Shown: piece by piece, positions 11,079-23,517 of the stretch
Numbering within the stretch: the first letter of the stretch is position 1
How the letters are laid out: each line of letters starts with the position of its first letter
Assembly: GCA_020744225.1 (NCBI GenBank)
Contig: JAGMWG010000002.1
Coordinates: 434,001 to 498,000 of the forward strand
DNA length: 64,000 nt
Origin: Paraphoma chrysanthemicola
Taxonomy: Eukaryota; Ascomycota; Dothideomycetes; Pleosporales; Phaeosphaeriaceae
Direction of reading: 5' to 3'
Position numbers and translations under genes: made by a program
The notes under the pieces: generated by a model
Seen by the model: the letters and a program-made list of their open reading frames with translations, nothing else
The model's database searches: none
Told to the model about the DNA's origin: nothing

Positions 11079-12386
11079 TTGCAATAGCTATTCATTCCGG
11101 GCTCAAACAACCAATATCCAGGATGAAAACACAATGGCGGCGATAGAAGCGAATTGTTATAGCATAGCGTAAGAGGACAAAAAGCCAGACACGGCAGCGG
11201 GCGCGAGGCTGCGCAGATTTCGCCATTACTTCAAACGACGCAAAATAAGCTCATTTCCAATACCCTACTTTTCGCTCATGTGAATCACAATGAGAATTAC
11301 TTACGCTACAAGTGCTACTCGACATAACGCCGCTTGACACAATCACATCTCGGGCCCAGCAACACCACTCATCAAAACCAAGGACGAAACGCGCCAGTGT
11401 AGGATTTCCTTCTCGTTCAAGGCCCTCCTCATGATTGCAAGATTTATTAACAAGACCCGTCAGCCATTCCCTTGCTGTTCTTGGGTGGAGGATATCGGTA
11501 TCGGCCCCGATAGGCCGGATGAGCAACGGAGTTTCCGCCTTTGATGAGAGAATCTGTATATGATCAAGCACCGTGAGATGCGCAGGAACCAGATGCAACT
11601 ATTCGAGCCGTTGGTGCTCACAAGCGTGGCGAAGGCTAAGGACCAGCGATCCGATATTGCGTGGACCATGCAGTGGACCGCATTCCTGTCCGTACTATGT
11701 GAGATGCGCGATCAAGTGCACTTCCCATTTCTCGTGCTGTGTAATCAAGCAAGACTCGTCACGTCCCAAAACACATTTCATTTTCCACCCCACATCTCAA
11801 CACAACACCGCAACACAAACACTTGCAACACAGCCACTTCCAGCTCACCACTCCTACACATTCAGATTCACTCTTACACAAACCATTAAACACCGATACA
11901 AATAGATGCAATTGATCCCATTCCACTCCGACCAAGTCTGTCATCAAGGCACGTCATGATCATAAGTCATATAACATGCCCTTCCTCAAGACTTCACGCT
12001 GTGCAACGCAACGCCATGCTATCAAAAACCCAAAAAAGCGACTACAAACGCAAAGTATGCACTTCCACCACCCCCACCGGGTCGTAGCGTATGTCCATGT
12101 CCAAGCCCCGAAATTTTTACTATGCAATATGCCAATGCGCAATATGCACTACTCCCGACATTACACATTCATGCACACCAGGTCTCTCCGGCAAGTTCGA
12201 TCTCTGCATCTCCTTCTGGAATCTAGACGCACCAACTTGCGTGCTAATCGAGCCATTTTCGCATGCATGGGGAAATCAATCGACTAAAAGATTTCCGAAT
12301 CGAGACTGCTACGGTACGATTGGAGAGATTCTTCATCATCTAATCAAAAACAATTAGCACATCATCTTCGAAATAATCGTCGTGCA
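11079..12386. other. Intergenic; one weak reverse-strand candidate
   Basis: No confident gene. A reverse-strand open stretch at 11251-11598 (contains LVPAHLTVLDHIQIL and FVLGFDEWCCWARDV) reads like protein but has no ATG, and I found no clean splice to an upstream exon; it may be a gene remnant. The rest (11750-12380) is A/C-rich non-coding sequence. Confidence 0.4.
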
Positions 12387-15300
12387 TCAAGGGCAAGGCG
12401 TACCAGCAATCGGCTTCCTCCGCACAACCGTATCCGAATGCTGCAACCCTGAATGCCCGCTCGGACTCCTGCTGCCCATTGGGCGCGGGCCCGTAATCTT
12501 GCGCTGCGGGCTGTTCATCGCGCCATTGGCCCTTAGGTGCTGGTTGCTTGGGCGAGGGGATGGGGTTGGGGTTCCTAAAATCTTATCCGTTAGCGCTGAA
12601 CATAGTTGTTTAGAGGAAGGTGGGAGGACTCACTCGATGGCCCCGATCGGTCTCAAGAGAGTACCGCACTTCCGCAATGGGAGCAAGTGGCGTCAAGGCA
12701 CCTTGGCTGCCGAACTCGTTGGGCGAGCTGTACATTTGCCTGGTCTGGCCGTAGCCGGCGAGCGGCGCGGTCTGTGGGATAAGTGGGCCGTCCTCTGTGA
12801 TCTTTGGTGGGCGCGGCGGTCCCTGTTGCTGCTGCTCGGAGGCAGAGTGTTGGCTGTAGCCACCGTCGGATGAGATTGGCGAGAGGTGACCTTGCGCTTG
12901 TTGCGCGCTACCTGCCGAGAGGCGGTTGCGGGCCAGTGCAGGCATGCTGCCCCACTGGTCGTAGTCTGGTGACGACAGCGGCTCGTAGATCTGCGCTTGA
13001 GTCTCGAGGTGATTTTGGTGACGTCCAGTCGGGCCAGCACGAGGCTGAGGATGTTGCAAGTTCAATGAATTGCGATGCGCCTTGTACTTGGGATCTTCTG
13101 TCTCGTACTGAAGATCGTCATCCTCTGGGATGAGGGGAGATGGAGAGCGAGCTGATCGGATCGATCCACGCTCCTCCCGAGCAAGGGACGTTTGAGAACG
13201 AAGCCGATCATCTTCGCGGACCTCGTATTGGTCGTCATCATAGTACTCCAGGGTAGCTCTTGACCCTGACCTGGAATGAGAAGAGTATGGTCGCTTCTCA
13301 CTTGAGCCGCTGTTGCGAGGAAGAGTCTCAGGAACGGTAGATGATGTTGTCTTGGACCATCTTGAGATCTTGGGGATGCCAAAGATCGACGACGAGTTCG
13401 ACTTGTGCTTTCGCTTGGGCGTGTTCTCTTGGCTCTGCGACTCTCGCATGCCCCTTGATGCTTGTGGCGGCGTCTCTTGCGAGAGCTTCCTCTCATGGTA
13501 TGCTTCTTGTGTCGGCGTCGTCATGCGTTCGGTGTTGTCATACTGCTGATCGCGCTCATCGTACTCCTCATCCGAGACTTCCTGCACCGTGCTGACGCGG
13601 TTCGTTGCTGGTACGTCGTAGCCAGAGTGCAGGTCCTGAATTCGGCGTGCCGATGATGGGTTGGAAAGGTATCCAGACTGGTCAGGTGACGAAGCGGTGT
13701 TGGCACGACCCTCTGGCTCATAACCAGCGTCGCCACTCGCCCGCAAGTTCTCGTACGACGTAAGGCTGTTGGTACGCGCTTGTTGATCTATCGATAGCTG
13801 ATTGACCTGCTTCAAGCCCTCAACCTCGTCCAGAAGCTGCATGAGCATGTTCTCGATGTGCTTCATGTCGTCGCCACTCTTCATGCTCAGACCCTTCAAC
13901 GCGCGCTTGAACACACTCTTCTTCTTTGTCTCAACATCGATGTCTTCGGATGATGACCGATTAACCCTCGGCGAGCTCATAGGCTGTGGGCGAGGGCCGC
14001 CCAGGATTCGCTGCTCAGCCAAGCCGACTCTCTTATCGGTGGTGTTCATGATCATGTTGTCCTGGACCTTGATATACTGCTTCAAGTCGTCCAGCTGATT
14101 GCGCATCTCAGCTGCGCTTCGCACCAGAGTTACTAGAATCTCAGTGTCACGGGCGTTGCGCTGTGCGTCGCGGACGGTGAGGTGGTCCATAAGAGCTACA
14201 ATGTCCTTGGACTCTATGCGATCGAGACCTCTGCCAGTTGCTGCGTCGTACAAGGGGGAAGCCATGCCGTGAGAGTTGCCGCTTTGATGTTGATTGTGGT
14301 TGGTATTGGTAGCAAACATCTCTCCGCCAAGACCAGCATCATCGTAATCGTCACCGAGCCCATCATCGTCAAAGAGACGAGAGTGATTGCGGTTCTGCGG
14401 CGTATACGCTTCACGTGCATTAGCCGACTGGTACCCTTCGTCTCGCCAGCCGGCTTGGGCGGACACAGGCGTGCGATTGCTCTGTGCGTAGGCTGGTTCC
14501 TCGTAATGAGTCTCACCTGCATAATCCTGATCGTACTCATCTTCGACAGTAGGTTGGTGCCGCGAATCGTAGCTGAGCGGACTCTGCTTGTTTAGGTGAT
14601 GGGCAGCGGCGGCAGCAATAGCGGCTGCCCCGGCACCAGCGCCGAGGGCTCCCCCTTTGCTGAAGGAAGTCGGCGTTCGTTCGCGCTCTTCTTGACGGCT
14701 GAGTAAGTCGTCGGTCTGGTCATGGTAGCCGTCTCCACCGCCCAACGGACCTTGAATGATGGAGGGGTTGGTTGTGACATCAGAATCATCATCGTTGACA
14801 CCGTAGCCGATCTCAGGCATCATGTGGTCATCCGTAGGGAATGCACTGTGGTGCATCTGAGGTTGCTCGTTGATCGATCGCTCGTCGACTGACTTGGCGA
14901 CGCTCTGCCGTGGCGAGTTGTTTGCGTATTCATGCTGAGCCAGTGCCTCTGCTTCATCGCGAATGGCCGCCCAACGCTGGCCACTTGGCACCTCCTTTGA
15001 CTGTACGACTGGACTTCCTCCTGGGCTCGGGCTGACTCGCGAGAGGTAGCTCTTCTTGAGGGGGCTTGAGACGGTCGAAGATCGGACACTGATGTTTGAC
15101 GGGTCGTGCAGCGAAGCGACCGCTGACTCCACTGCAAGCGGCGTGTGCACGTATTCTGGAGTAACGCCAACCTTTCGAACATCTTCAAAGTTAACCTTCT
15201 CCTCATGGTCCAGATACTGGCCATCCGCACTATCGTTGGTGTAGCCGCTCATGCGATTGTAGTTGACGTGAGGCGAAGCTTGTGAGCTTTCTTCCAACTC

Positions 15301-17652
15301 TCTCCGATAGATCTCATTTTGCACATGGTTCTTCTCAAAAAAGTCTTCCGCCGCTCCTGGTGTCTGAGGCTCACCGAGAACCGATCGCTTGCTCTCAAGG
15401 GTGATGCCTTGTGGCCGCTTGCGCGTTCGTGCAGCTTTGGTGCTAGCAGTCGACTCGAAGGAGTTGATCGACATGTTTGTTTGTGGTCGCTCACCGGGCT
15501 GACCCAATGACGAGATCGATGCACCACTGTGGTACGAGCGAAGGTTGCGCGGTGAGCCAGTAGCTGTCATTTCCTGACGATAGCTTGCCTCGCTCTGAAT
15601 AGGGCTAACACCACGAGTGGGAGTATCCTCCTCCGCGATCTCGAACTGCGAAGCGTGCGGATCGGACTGTTCGATGGCGCGTGCTTTGGCAGCAGCTGCA
15701 GCCTCCAGGCTTGCTGTGGTCACTTCTCGTGATCTTGATGTGTAGCTTCGATCACTCTTTGGAGTCCCCATTCGCATATCGCCAGCTGAGCGGTTGCTGT
15801 GTGCAGTTCTTAGGGTCTGTTGCAGAGCATTAGGAGTTCGCGTAGGAGTTCGCGGAGCTGGTGATAGAATGCCGCGGGGCACTTCTTGAAGCGGTGTCTC
15901 GATGCCCAAGCTCCGATCGAGGCCCGTGTTGGTTGAAGATCGTGAATCGCTTGTGCTCGGACGTCGATCCTTGGTCTCGGTTTCAGCCGATAATATCGAG
16001 TCTCTCGTCATTTCGGATCCGATAAGCTCGCTGTGGTTGAAGGGAAGTGGCGGCACTTTTTCCTTGATATACGTCTCTTCTACGCTATCCGCTATGCTGG
16101 CGGAGCGACTTCTGCTACTCCGCGAGGTGTGCCGTTTTCTGTGCTTGCGCTCCTCTTCCTTCTCTTCACGTGACGTGTGTGTCTTGAGAGCAGCAGCGGT
16201 GAGGCCAGCTCCAGCAAGTCCCGCCAAAGCCTGGTCTCGTACAGAAGTTGAACTTGACTTTTCTTTGCTCTTCCTGCGATGGCTCTTTTCTCTTGAGGTG
16301 GATTCGGCGTAGCTACGATCAGATGTTGAACCACGACTTGATCTTCGCTCCTTGCGGATGGAGTCTCCAGACAGGACCACTCCCGGGTCGTCTCCATACC
16401 GGTTCAATACGACTTTGGGTTTTCCAGTCTGGAGCTTGGGCGCACTGGAGGACTTTGAAACACGCCGCCGTGATGGCTCGCGCGAGCTTGCGACTGACTC
16501 GTCATCGTATGTGGTCCTGCTATCGCGAATATTTTCACGAGACATGCGCTCAAACTTGTCGCGATTGCGAGAAGTGCGATTTTCTTCCTTCAATGCATTA
16601 AGCTCAGGCAGGATGAGACGCTTGATAGCATCCTCGACCGTCGCAAGCAACTTCGGGTTGTTGATGGAGGAGGAGGTGCCCGAGACGCCAGACCGCGTCT
16701 GCGAGATGCCAGATCTACGGTCGGCGTTGGAGGACATGAGGCTCGATTCGGTGCCGCTGATGGCGCTAATCTCCTCTGTGTCCCTGCTTCTTCTCTTGTG
16801 TGACTTTCGAGGCGAAGTCAGTTCTTCTTTGGTGGTCTTCTTGGTAGTTTTCGAAGACGAAGGCTCAATGCCTTGCTGTTGCTGCAGCTTCTCCATGACT
16901 CGCTGTGTGATGCGGTCCTTGCTCAAGCTTCTACTACGCTGATGCTTGGGTGCTTTCAGCGTCTCTTGCTCTTCCGCAGCCATGGATTCGGCGACTGCTT
17001 CTCTTTCTAAGCTCCTGCTTCTGCGTCGGCCTGGAGGTCTAATCTGTGGTGTGCCGTCAAGCATACTATCTGGGGGCATTGACGAGACGTCTGATGCCAT
17101 GGGGATGAACCGTCCGCCGTTGCTGGAGGAAATGTCGCTGTGGTTCGGTAGCACTTCTATCTCTACGGGCGGGATTGATGAGATGTTGGAGATGTCCGAG
17201 TACGCCTCGGTGGTGCGGGTGTCGATGATCTCGTCGCGTGGCTTGCTGCCGAGCGAGATGCGGCGGGTGTACGAGGGCTTGCGGGGGTTGCGGCTGGTTT
17301 GTGTGATTTGCACGTGATCGGTGGCCGTGGTGCTCTTGCTTTTGCGCGAGGATGGGGTGACGCGCACGCGGACGCTGGGGCGCGAGCGGGTCTTGCCTTC
17401 GGTCTTGCCGGCCTCGAAGTACTCTATGAGCAGCGAGGTCTGCGAGGGGAACTTCTTGTGCAATGCGCCCTGGGGCTTGGTGGTGTTGATGGTAATGGGG
17501 GTGCCGTCTTCTGGGACCGAGTAGGAAGTCTTGTCGGTGCGCGTAGAGACGTTGGTTTCGACGTCTGTACGGAGAAGGGTGTCGTCTGCGGAGTCGAGAG
17601 TCGAGGGTTCTGTGGGTGCCGGGAGAGGAGGTCGGTTCGTGTCAAAACCCAT
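12387..17652 (-). CDS. Giant low-complexity, Ser/Arg-rich protein
   Basis: ATG at 17652-17650. One huge exon (17652-12634) followed by a probable 52-nt intron (GTGAGT donor, AAG acceptor) and terminal exon 12581-12387, total 1737 residues; unspliced reading would stop at 12610 (1680 residues). The protein is Ser/Arg/Glu-rich and mostly disordered, with many basic phospho-type patches (RRRSRSLERE, RSSRSRSAS). A predicted coiled segment includes NALKEENRTSRNRDKFE, and another lies around the MRNQLDDLKQYIKVQ block. Two short Ala/Gly hydrophobic patches stand out (ALAGLAGAGLTAAAL near 16200; GAGAGAAAIAAAAAHHL near 14620). Such proteins are seen in filamentous ascomycetes as large structural or cell-cortex/septal proteins, but I cannot assign this one. 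Function unknown. Confidence 0.75.
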
Positions 17653-19349
17653 TGTAGAATCCTGAAGACTCTAGAAGGAGTGGCCGGTCGACGACATGGG
17701 CGCTGATTTCTCGAGAAGGCTCGGAGGGGTGTTCAGCGAGTCGTCGGACGGGGGAGCGAGTGCAGGACCGTTGCGTGGCTGTTTCTCGTCTGCGCAACCA
17801 GGAACAGGTGCTGGTACCACGGCGGGCTTGGGGGCGCACGCGCGAGAGCGCACAGCGAACGTGGGCAGCGGCCGGCTACGAGGACATAGCAGGGCGCATG
17901 TGCAGCAGACAGGCGGTGCGACTCGCAGCGACGGGGCGCGAGGTGGGCGCTGGCGACTCGGAGCGAGGGCTGCAGAGCGAGGTTAGGTTAGCAGCCGTGC
18001 GAGGAAGAAGCAACATGGGCATGAACACCTGCAGCAGGCGGGAGAGACGCTGCACCAGGCACACACGGCGCCGGAACAACTGCAGAGACACGCACCGAGG
18101 CCAGGGACTGCCGCTGGGGGCGAAAGGGCTATGGGGTAGCAATGGCTCGGAGAGCGCACGACGGTGGAGGAGAGGGCAGCTGGTCGCTATGTCGTCGTGG
18201 AGCGCAGCCAAGGTCAAGTGCACACTAGCGCCTAGCCGTCCAGCTCATTGGTGCCAAACTCGACAACTGCCAAATAATCGACGCCGCCCAACGCTGGCTG
18301 CCACAAAATGTGCTGAATAGATGAAAATAGAGAGGTACTGGCTGTGGGCGCTACACATCACCCCGAGACCTGTCGCTTGTGCTTGCGCAGTCACAGCCTC
18401 AGAATAAGACATCAGGGTTTGCTGCCCGTCCCAGCCACCTCGTGCTGCACCACTCCACCCAGCGAGCCTCCCTCTCCTCGTGGACCCCGTTCGCTCTGCA
18501 GCCGCTGCAGCAGTCGACCCGCTGTGCAGCCAGTTTGCAGCGCTGCCGGCGAATCTAAGAGGATGCCGACAAGTGCTTCCATTGCCGGGTTGCGCTGGAG
18601 GCTGGGGACCTCGTCGCTCCAGAAAAAGACGTCGCTTCTGGCCCCGCACACCCCCAGAGCCTCAAATCCACACCCACTACTCTGAACACTACATCCCATC
18701 CCCTCCCCCTTCTGATACCGCATCCCCATGCCAACTGCAAACAACCGTCTGAAAAATAACTTCACGCACACCGCCATCTCGTCTGAAGCCCGACCGGACT
18801 TTACGTCGTCATCGTCCCATCCCAGGTCTACACTAAACCTTAGTCCACGTTACCAGGGGGATGCAGCCGAGCGCCCGCCGCGGACGGACCCTTCCGCTGG
18901 TCGTTTCGGCCTGTTGCGCGCTGATTGGCTGCTGCATTTCTCAACTTGCCAGCGCATCGTCCATACAGCCATGGTAATCGCACGGATTGTAGGGCTGGGT
19001 GCGGGAACCATGTATCGAATAGTATTGCTAGGATGCTAAATCGCAGAGGATGGAACCTGCGGAGGATTTAGCTGCGATGAAGTGGCAGTCCGTTGAGGGT
19101 TGCAAATATGGTGATGCTGCGTTGTGAGTGGTTGTGCGGCAGACGGGCGAGGCTGTCGTTCTTCACCGGTGCAGTGGCGGCTGACGACTGACAGACGACG
19201 TCTTCACACGAGACGGAAATCCGAAATGTCGGAATGCTGCGTCAAAACTTGAGATACATTCATCGCACATGCAGATAAGCCACAGAACTCCCATACCCGG
19301 TTTTGATGGCGCCAGACTCCATGCACATGCTACATCTCCTCCCTCGTAC
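17653..19349. other. Intergenic, GC-rich 5' region of the giant gene
   Basis: About 1.7 kb between the giant gene's start and the HAS1 stop. It is likely the giant gene's promoter and 5' leader, with long C-rich runs on the coding strand near 18700. Overlapping open stretches on both strands here reflect GC-rich composition; none is supported as a gene. Confidence 0.5.
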
Positions 19350-21273
19350 CTAGAACCGCTTGGCCGGCTTCATTGGCCGTCTCCCCTGCTGCGGCTGCCG
19401 TCCATAGTCTCTCCGGCCTTCGACTTTCTTATCTCGGCTCAGGCTTGCGCCCAGTGAGATGTCAATCCGCGGTGGTGTTGAGAAGCCGAAGCTCTTTGCC
19501 ACCTTGACGAGATCGAGCTTGTGCACGTCAAAGACGGATCGCAGACTGTGTGATGCGTATGCTTGCAAGTAGGAGCGATAGCCGTCCTTGGCAGACTTGT
19601 TCAGGTAGTAGTTCTTCGAGATGAGGGCTTCTAGCTGGGATTGGATGTCTGTAGTCCGTCAGTATGATGAGTGCAAGAGCTAGGGTGTACATACTCAAGA
19701 TCTTGTTTGCTGGTAGCTCAAACTCCACCAATGGGACCCTCGCCTCCTTGAGCAACTTCAAGAAGCCCACCTCAGACGGCAGCAGGAACATTAGACTCCT
19801 GCCCTTGCCGTCTGATCCTCTTGCAGTTCGACCGACTCTGTGAATGTAATCGCGTGGGTCATCCGGCGGATCGAACTGAATAACCCAATCAACTTCTGGG
19901 ATGTCCAACCCTCGCGCTGCAACATCAGTACAGATTAGTGTGCCTGACTTTGCGTTGCAGAACTCGAAGAAACGGTTCGTCCGTGCTTGTTGCTTGAGTT
20001 TGCCGTGTAGCTCCAGAACCGGCAGGTCAATGTAGTTCAGCAGCTCAGCATAGAACTTGACCGAGTTACAGCTCGAGAAGAACACGATAACTTTCTTCTT
20101 CTGATGCTTTTTGAGGAAGCTGAACAGCAGCCGGAAGCGGGTGTCCGAGTCGCAAATGACGTAGCCTTGCTCCAAGCCCTCCACCGTCGAATGCTCTTTG
20201 CGGTAATCCACGTTGATGTACAACGGTCCTGCCTTGAGCGATATGCGCGCCAGATCCTCGACCTTGGTCGTCTGCGTCGCGGAGAACAGCATTGTCTGCC
20301 TATCCGATGGCAAGATCTTGATTATACTCCTCATCTCGTCCTCGAAACCGACCTCAAGAATGCGATCGGCTTCATCAATGATCAAGCTCTTCAGGTTCTT
20401 GAAGACAAAGCCCGGTGTGTTGTGCAAATGATCCAAAAGTCGCCCAGGCGTCGCAATGATTAGATTGACGCCCTTGACGAGCTTCTCCGCCTCTGCCCTC
20501 CGGTTTGCGCCACCAATTATGATACCATAGGTCTGCGAGTGCTTCTCCATGAGCTCGCGTGCGACTCCGAAGATTTGTAGGGCCAATTCTCGAGTGGGCG
20601 ATACGACAATGACGCCGGTGCCGTTGCGGGGCTTGAATCGCATAGCTGACAGCATTTCAATCGCGGGAATGAGGAAGGCCAGAGTCTTTCCACTACCAGT
20701 CTTCGCTGCTCCAAGGACGTCCTTGCCACTGCATCACGTTAGTCTCGACACATGTAGTGGACTGTTTGCGCCATACCTCAGTAGCGGCGGGATCGCTTTA
20801 CGCTGAATCTCCGTCATGTTTTCGAAACCCATCGTGTTGATCGCCTCCATTGTGCGGTCGGAAAGCTTGAGCTCGTCGAAGCGCGTCGGATCCTCGAGTG
20901 TTGGTATGGAGGTCCCCGAGGGTAGAGCGACAGAGTTTGCGCCATTCGCAACATCGTTCTCCTCGTCTTCAGCGTCACCATCCTCGGATGCCGCAGATTT
21001 CTTCGCCTTTGCCGCGATCTTCTTGAGCTCTGCGTTCAGCTCTTCCTCGTTTTCTTCTTCGCTCTCGGCGCCGTTCTCAGCAGACTCTGCCGCGACTTCG
21101 TCTATCACAGGTGCCTCCTCTGGCTCAGGTGTGTGCACCTTCTTCGACTTCTTGCGGGGCTTCTCTGCCGCTGCGACGCCATTGCTGGCGGCTTTCACAG
21201 GCTCCTCTTCCTCGCCCTTCTTGCTCTTGTGCTTGCGCTTGCGCTTCTTCGAGTCAATATCGGCGGCCGTCAT
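19350..21273 (-). CDS. HAS1: DEAD-box RNA helicase HAS1 (DDX18 type)
   Basis: Three exons, 21273-20777, 20728-19695 and 19648-19350, give 609 residues. The N-terminus is Lys/Glu-rich (nucleolar style). The helicase core carries the Q-motif region ending TEIQRKAIPPLL, Walker A AKTGSGKT (174-181), PTRELA, TPGRLLDHL, DEAD (284-287), SAT (315-317), and HRVGRTARG in the second RecA lobe. The C-terminus has the Has1-type block DLVKVAKSFGF followed by a basic tail. Has1 is a nucleolar ATPase needed for both 40S and 60S ribosomal subunit assembly and for release of snoRNAs. Introns are 48 and 46 nt. It is divergent from the SDR gene at 21980 with about 700 bp shared. Confidence 0.94.
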
Positions 21274-21979
21274 TGTGAGTTCAGGGTGGGATATGGTGGT
21301 GAGAACGTCAATCTGGGCGTGTCGCAAATCGCGAACTTTTCGAGAGCTAAGGAAAAAAGTTAAGTGGAGTCGGCGGTGCGTCCTGATTCGCCGACAGGGT
21401 CTGTCTGAAAGTGGTAAAGCGTGGATGCTCCGAACACGCTTCTGGTGTTACTTCATCTAACACTGGAGCACCACAACGATCGCATTTCACGCTCATTGTT
21501 CCATAGCATCTTGATTTAAGTCGATCGAAAATTTAAAAGTGGGTTCGCCATGTAGCACTCTTGTGCTGGGCATGCTTCACACATCTTGCATGTAGTCTCC
21601 GCTCCCGAGGTCAAGCTCCCGTCATCTTGGTTTTTACTCTTGGTGACCATACCGACCAGATATCCATCGTGTTTGGAACGGACCGAAAGCTTATAGTTTA
21701 TGGTTACTTTATAGTATACAACGCGCCATGTTTCATGCGCCCTGAAGCACGCCTGCACAAGCACAGTACATTACCAATCAAATGTGGGGACAGTAGGGTT
21801 CACTCCGCAAAATAACGTTCACTCCGCAGATGAAATGCACGTGTAGAATTCAATAACTGACATAAGAGAGCTTGCCTTGCCTTTATTTGATTCGAATCGT
21901 ACATCCTGTCAATTCAAACTTACCTATCATACTCCGACTCACCACCCACCCCATCTAACCACTCGCCTACTTCCATTCA
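21274..21979. other. Divergent promoter region of HAS1 and SDR gene
   Basis: About 700 bp between two head-to-head genes. A short direct repeat gttcactccgca occurs at 21799-21810 and 21817-21828. No gene is supported inside. Confidence 0.55.
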
Positions 21980-23090
21980 ATGTCCCCCAAATTATTCATG
22001 TATCCAGCCTCACCTTGCCCTCAATTTATAACACAAAGAACTAAGCAACAACAGTACCGGTGGCACAGGCTACATAGGCGGCTCCGTCCTACACGCCATC
22101 GCAACCACTCCACCTGAATACACCATCACCGTCCTCCTCCGCAACATCCCCGCTCTCTTCACCACCACTTACCCAAATGTTCGCATCGTTCGCGGCACAT
22201 ATGATTCGACCTCTCTCCTCACCTCCGAAGCCGCACAAGCCGACATCGTAGTCCACAACGGTGATTCCGACCACGAACCCTCGCTCAACGCACTCATTGC
22301 AGGATTATTACAGAAAGAAAACGAAACCGGCCAACCCGGCGTCCTCATCCATCTCAGCGGCACAGGCATCGTAAGCGACTTCCAAACCTCGCCGTCAACA
22401 CTTGGCACCCAATCCAGCGAAATATGGAGCGACATCGACGCATCCTCTCTCCAAAAGATTCGCTCCCGACCAGACGCATCGCTGCACCGCAACACGGAGA
22501 AAATCCTACACGCCGCCGCGAAAGAACACGCAAACAGGATTAACATCGCAATCATGTGTCCGCCAGATATCTACGGCCCAGGTCTCGGTCCGGGACGCAC
22601 ATCCAGCGCACTAATCCCGCTCTACGTCCAAGAAATCAAGAAACTCGGCACATCATTCTATTTGAACGAGGGCACGAATACGCGGAGTTGGGTGCACATC
22701 AAAGACGTAACGCGTCTGTACTTGCGCGTCGTAGAAACAGCAGTCTCCACACTCTCCACTCCATCCTCCGCGGGGAAATTCTTCAATGAGAATGGGTATT
22801 ACTTTGCGTCGACGCAGGAACATACGCAGATTGCACTTGCGCGCGCTGTGGGTGGAGCTTTGCACAAACATGGTGTTATAGAGAGTTCAGAACCCCGGGC
22901 GATTGGGTTGGAGGAATTGGATGGCATGCTGAAAGGCCTGCTCTGGCCGGGATTGGCGAGGTATTTGTTTGCGAGCAATTCGCGCACGAGGGCGGAGAGA
23001 GCGGGGCAGGGGTGGGGGTGGAAGGGCGAGGAGGAAGGGTTGTTGGAGACGGTGGAGGCGGATATCTTGGTTGCTTTGAAGGAGGGTTGA
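21980..23090 (+). CDS. NAD(P)-binding SDR (epimerase/dehydratase-like) protein
   Basis: The first exon is only 20 nt (21980-21999, encoding MSPKLF plus part of Ile), then a 55-nt intron (GTATCC...ACAG with ACTAAG branch-like site) and exon 22055-23090; 351 residues. Splicing restores the Rossmann start FITGGTGYIGGSVLHAI with the TGxxGxxG dinucleotide motif. Later landmarks are VVHNGD, the HLSGTG strand, MCPPDIYGPG and NTRSWVHIKDV, typical of extended SDRs near the epimerase family. The usual YxxxK catalytic pair is not seen: the Lys lies in HRNTEK with Arg at the Tyr position. Probably a cytosolic atypical SDR; substrate unknown. Confidence 0.85.
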
Positions 23091-23517
23091 GGAGGGCGGA
23101 TTGGCGGATGTTGACTTTGGGGGATGTGGAGATTGAGTTTGGGGCAAGGGAATGAAGAAGCACATTTTGCCTACCTTGGAAAAGGAAAATGAAAGTCTGC
23201 CTTGTGTTGGTCGTTTGTACCTGTAATGCTGCATGAAAATATATGCAAGGTTCTCTAGAAGGGACTGCACATATGGTGTAAAATCGCTAGAGGCGTTGCC
23301 TTTTGTTTCATGCCTATGACGGTGTTTTATGAGCATATGTGACAGTGACGAAGTGTCCCACCAGCTACGGAAAGATGCAGTAACTTTCGGTATGGTGTGA
23401 GATTGTCCACATCTGGCCACGGCAGTGTGCAAGCATGTAAGAATTCCAACATCATCTGTATTGCTAAGGAATCATACCAGGTTATCTTTTATCCAACTAC
23501 ACAGCCTCGGCCATCAT
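23091..23517. other. Intergenic between convergent genes
   Basis: Shared 3' region of the SDR gene (+) and the MAP kinase gene (-). No gene seen. Confidence 0.6.
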
